A DNA stretch of 32,925 bases from Oscillospiraceae bacterium (lineage in GTDB: Bacteria > Bacillota > Clostridia > Oscillospirales > Oscillospiraceae), in contig JAFZSD010000083.1 of assembly GCA_017619535.1 (NCBI GenBank), positions 1 to 32,925 of the forward strand. The letters are read 5' to 3'. Position 1 is the first letter of the stretch, and the number at the start of each line of letters is the position of its first letter. A model generated the notes under the pieces. That model was not told the origin of the DNA. It saw only the letters and a list, made by a program, of their open reading frames with translations, and did no database searches. Of the stretch, positions 30,939 through 32,925 are shown one piece after another. The position numbers were made by a program, and so were the translations under genes.

Positions 30939-30967
30939 CCGTCCCATGGAACTGAACCGAGGGACGG
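30939..30967 (-). promoter_or_regulatory. Hairpin in the rpiB leader
   Basis: Perfect 7-bp arms CCGTCCC and GGGACGG (30939-30945, 30961-30967) with a 15-base loop lie in the long 5' leader of rpiB. It matches no riboswitch I know. Confidence 0.4.
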
Positions 30968-31005
30968 AAAGCCGCGTTGGAAGGGCGTTCCGCGTAACAA
31001 TATAT

Positions 31006-31034
31006 AATATATCAGAGAAAGCCGCCGATGTACA
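31006..31034 (-). promoter_or_regulatory. Promoter of rpiB
   Basis: TGTACA (31034-31029) and TATATT (31011-31006) are 17 bases apart in an AT-rich stretch. The -35 is a four-of-six match. It lies after the dnaJ terminator. Confidence 0.68.
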
Positions 31035-31053
31035 GCGCATTTGAGCGGGTGCG

Positions 31054-31087
31054 AAAAGATCCGGGGACCGAAAGGATTCCCCGGATC
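31054..31087 (-). terminator. Strong intrinsic terminator of the dnaK-dnaJ transcript
   Basis: A perfect 10-bp stem, GATCCGGGGA with TCCCCGGATC (31058-31067 and 31078-31087), is followed on the minus strand by TTTTCGC, 41 bases after the dnaJ stop. Confidence 0.92.
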
Positions 31088-31127
31088 ATTCGTTCTGAGC
31101 GGCGCGCGGCCCGTAAACCGCGACCGG

Positions 31128-32258
31128 TCACAGCTTCTTTTTGCGTTTTTTGCCCCCTGCGGGATTCTCGCCCAGCGTTTCTCCGAACTGCTTGAGAAGT
31201 TCCTTCTGCTCCTTTGTCATTCCTGTCGGAACGGTGACCCTGACGGTCACGTACTGGTCGCCGCGGCCTCCGCCCCGGAGATTCGGGATGCCCTTTCCGC
31301 GAAGACGGAACACGGTGTCCGGCTGCGTGCCCTCGGGTATCTTGTATTTGACCTTGCCGTCGAGAGTCGGGACCTCGACTTCGTCGCCCAGAGCCGCCTG
31401 CACGATGGATATCGGCAGTTCATAGAAAACGGAGTTGCCGTCACGGGTGAAATAGGGATGCGGGATGACCGATACCGTGACGAGCAGATCTCCGGCCGGG
31501 CCGCCGTTTATGCCGCTGTGGCCCTGACCGCGGAGAGATATCGTCTGGTCGTCGTCGATGCCCGCGGGAATGTTGACGTTGAGCTTCTTGTTTTTTCTGA
31601 CAAGACCTCTGCCGCGGCATTTGGAGCAGGGCTGATGTATTATCTTGCCCGTGCCGTGGCAGTTGGGGCACTCCTGGGAGGACTGCATTATGCCGAAAGG
31701 CGTACGCTGCTGCGCGGTAACCGTTCCGGTCCCGTTGCAGCGGGTGCAGCGTTCGGGAGTCGTACCCTCGGCGCAGCCCGTACCGTGGCAGTCTTCGCAT
31801 TCCTCGATCCGCGAGAAGGAGATCTCCTTCTCGCATCCGAACGCGGCCTCTTCGAAGGTGACGATCACGGAGGTGACGATACGCTCGCCCCGGCGCGCGG
31901 CATTCCTGTTGCGGGTGGAATTGCCGAATCCGCCGACAAAGCCGTTCTCGCCGAAGATGGAAGTGAAGAGGTTTCCGAGGTCGAAGTCCATATCGGCCCC
32001 GCCGCCGAATCCGCCCGCCCCGAAGTTCGGATCGACGCCAGCGTGGCCGAACTGGTCGTACCGGGCCTTCTTTTCCGCGTCTGAAAGGACCTCGTAAGCC
32101 TCGTTGACTTCCTTGAAGTGCGCTTCCGCGTCCTTGTCGCCGGGATTCAGGTCGGGATGATATTTCTTTGCCATCTGGCGGAACGCTTTTTTTATCTCAT
32201 CATCGGAGGCGCCCTTCTTCAGGCCGAGCACCTCGTAGTAATCACGTTTTTCTGCCAA
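31128..32258 (-). CDS. dnaJ: Chaperone protein DnaJ
   Basis: DnaJ is the Hsp40 co-chaperone that delivers clients to DnaK and stimulates its ATPase. The 376-residue protein has an N-terminal J domain with the HPD motif ([13 protein letters not shown], about residues 32-44) and a Gly/Phe-rich linker ([12 protein letters not shown]). Four CxxCxGxG zinc repeats follow ([32 protein letters not shown]), then the C-terminal substrate domain. The start is TTG, with GAGGTG about nine bases upstream. It lies 120 bases downstream of dnaK and ends before a strong terminator. Type I DnaJ is certain. Confidence 0.97.
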   Translation of the reverse strand: MAEKRDYYEVLGLKKGASDDEIKKAFRQMAKKYHPDLNPGDKDAEAHFKEVNEAYEVLSDAEKKARYDQFGHAGVDPNFGAGGFGGGADMDFDLGNLFTSIFGENGFVGGFGNSTRNRNAARRGERIVTSVIVTFEEAAFGCEKEISFSRIEECEDCHGTGCAEGTTPERCTRCNGTGTVTAQQRTPFGIMQSSQECPNCHGTGKIIHQPCSKCRGRGLVRKNKKLNVNIPAGIDDDQTISLRGQGHSGINGGPAGDLLVTVSVIPHPYFTRDGNSVFYELPISIVQAALGDEVEVPTLDGKVKYKIPEGTQPDTVFRLRGKGIPNLRGGGRGDQYVTVRVTVPTGMTKEQKELLKQFGETLGENPAGGKKRKKKL

Positions 32259-32338
32259 GCGATGTACACCTCACATGCAGGGAAGCGAGCGCACTTTAAC
32301 GTGCGCCCGCGCGGAATGTCGTATCAGTAACAGTTTCT

Positions 32339-32373
32339 GCGCCGCGGACGCCGTAAAGGCGCCCGCGGCGGAA
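32339..32373 (-). promoter_or_regulatory. GC-rich hairpin between dnaK and dnaJ
   Basis: CGCCGCGG and CGCC pair with GGCG and CCGCGGCG around a five-base loop, eight bases past the dnaK stop. No U-tract follows, so it is more likely a processing or stability stem inside a dnaK-dnaJ transcript than a terminator. A smaller stem, GCGCAC/GTGCGC, lies at about 32289-32306. Confidence 0.5.
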
Positions 32374-32379
32374 GAAAGA

Positions 32380-32925
32380 TCATTTGTCCTTGTTGTCGTC
32401 GTCGACTACCTCATAGTCGGCGTCGTAGTAGTCGCCGCTCTGGCCGCCGCCGGGATTCTGGCCGGCGCCGGGGTTCGGGTTGTAGCCGCCCTGAGGTCCC
32501 TGCGGATTTGCCTGCTGGTACATCTTCTCGCTGGCGGCGAAGAAAGCCTTCTGCAGTTCGTCGGTGGCGGACTTGATCGCTCCGACGTCTGTGCCGGAGA
32601 GGGCGTTCCTTACTCTGCCTATTGCGGCTTCGATGTTGTGCTTGTCGGCGGCGTCGAGCTTGTCGCCCATCTCGGAGAGGGCCTTCTCGCTCTGATATAC
32701 CATCTGGTCAGCGGCGTTGCGGGCGTCGACTTCCTCCTTGCGTCTGTTGTCCTCGGCCGCATACTGCTCGGCCTCGCGGACAGCCTTCTCGATATCCTCC
32801 TTGGAGAGGTTGGAAGAGGCGGTGATGGTGATGTGCTGCTCCTTGCCGGTGCCCAGATCCTTGGCGGACACGTTCACGATGCCGTTGGCGTCGATATCGA
32901 AGGTGACCTCGATCTGCGGCACGCC
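32380..32925 (-). CDS. dnaK: Molecular chaperone DnaK, C-terminal part (5' end outside the window)
   Basis: The window holds the last 181 residues of Hsp70; the gene continues past the right edge. The segment starts in the substrate-binding domain ([23 protein letters not shown], read here in two parts) and the helical lid follows ([21 protein letters not shown]). It ends with a disordered Gly/Pro/Gln-rich tail and a short acidic end ([12 protein letters not shown]), typical of bacterial DnaK. There is no start codon in view. It is followed by dnaJ, the usual hrcA-grpE-dnaK-dnaJ order. Confidence 0.98.
   Translation of the reverse strand, partial: GVPQIEVTFDIDANGIVNVSAKDLGTGKEQHITITASSNLSKEDIEKAVREAEQYAAEDNRRKEEVDARNAADQMVYQSEKALSEMGDKLDAADKHNIEAAIGRVRNALSGTDVGAIKSATDELQKAFFAASEKMYQQANPQGPQGGYNPNPGAGQNPGGGQSGDYYDADYEVVDDDNKDK

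Noticed and set aside
1-32925. CRISPR arrays, insertion sequences, prophage, tRNA or rRNA genes
   Set aside because: No regularly spaced repeats, transposase, integrase, phage gene or RNA gene signature was seen on reading both strands by eye; a tRNA scan was not run.

Overview
The window looks like chromosomal DNA of a fairly GC-rich member of the Clostridia (Bacillota), probably an uncultured gut-type lineage. This rests on gene content and order (sepF, divIVA, ileS, lspA and an rluD-family gene in a row; mutL next to miaA; a CIRCE heat-shock operator; no outer-membrane genes), on strong GGAGG ribosome binding sites and on sigma-A-like promoters. The taxonomic placement is inference. Genes are tightly packed. 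I see no insertion sequence, prophage, CRISPR array, tRNA or rRNA.

Layout from left to right. (1) 1-2304: htpG on the minus strand under a perfect CIRCE operator, followed by a possible 46-residue membrane protein in the same transcript. (2) 2331-13795: a long minus-strand block, read from right to left. It contains an alanine-racemase-like gene, mutL, miaA, an HlyD-like gene, then (new promoter) sepF, divIVA, ileS, lspA and an rluD-family gene. It combines mismatch repair, tRNA modification, cell division and lipoprotein processing. (3) 13807-17408: a plus-strand operon of miaB, a RACo-like [2Fe-2S]/ASKHA protein and a DUF2284 cysteine-rich protein, ending in a strong hairpin terminator. (4) 17414-20330: a minus-strand operon of a WecG/TagA glycosyltransferase, a thymidylate-kinase-like gene and mltG. 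(5) 20367-21860: nfeD and an SPFH/Band-7 gene, a membrane-microdomain pair on the minus strand. (6) 22013-25245: a plus-strand cassette of a PHP phosphoesterase, a polysaccharide-deacetylase-like protein and an ATP-grasp ligase. (7) 25261-29877: a minus-strand secreted SleB-type cell-wall hydrolase, and a YhaO/YhaN (SbcD/SbcC-like) pair behind an AT-rich regulatory region. (8) 30134-32925: rpiB with a small membrane protein, then dnaJ and the 3' end of dnaK, all on the minus strand.

The most unusual items are these. The alanine racemase homologue lacks both catalytic bases (the PLP lysine reads Ser, the catalytic tyrosine reads Ala), so it is probably a pseudoenzyme. The PHP/deacetylase/ATP-grasp cassette has its own promoter and no obvious known pathway. 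The RACo-like/DUF2284 pair has no corrinoid protein or methyltransferase nearby. DivIVA carries a tract of 21 consecutive Pro-acidic dipeptides encoded by a hexanucleotide repeat. The YhaN-like ATPase carries two membrane segments within its coiled coil. An AT-rich 360-base intergenic region has palindromes and phased GTTACAA repeats. A long imperfect hairpin lies in front of ileS where a T-box might have been expected.

Functions are assigned from motifs and family memory only; no database search was possible.
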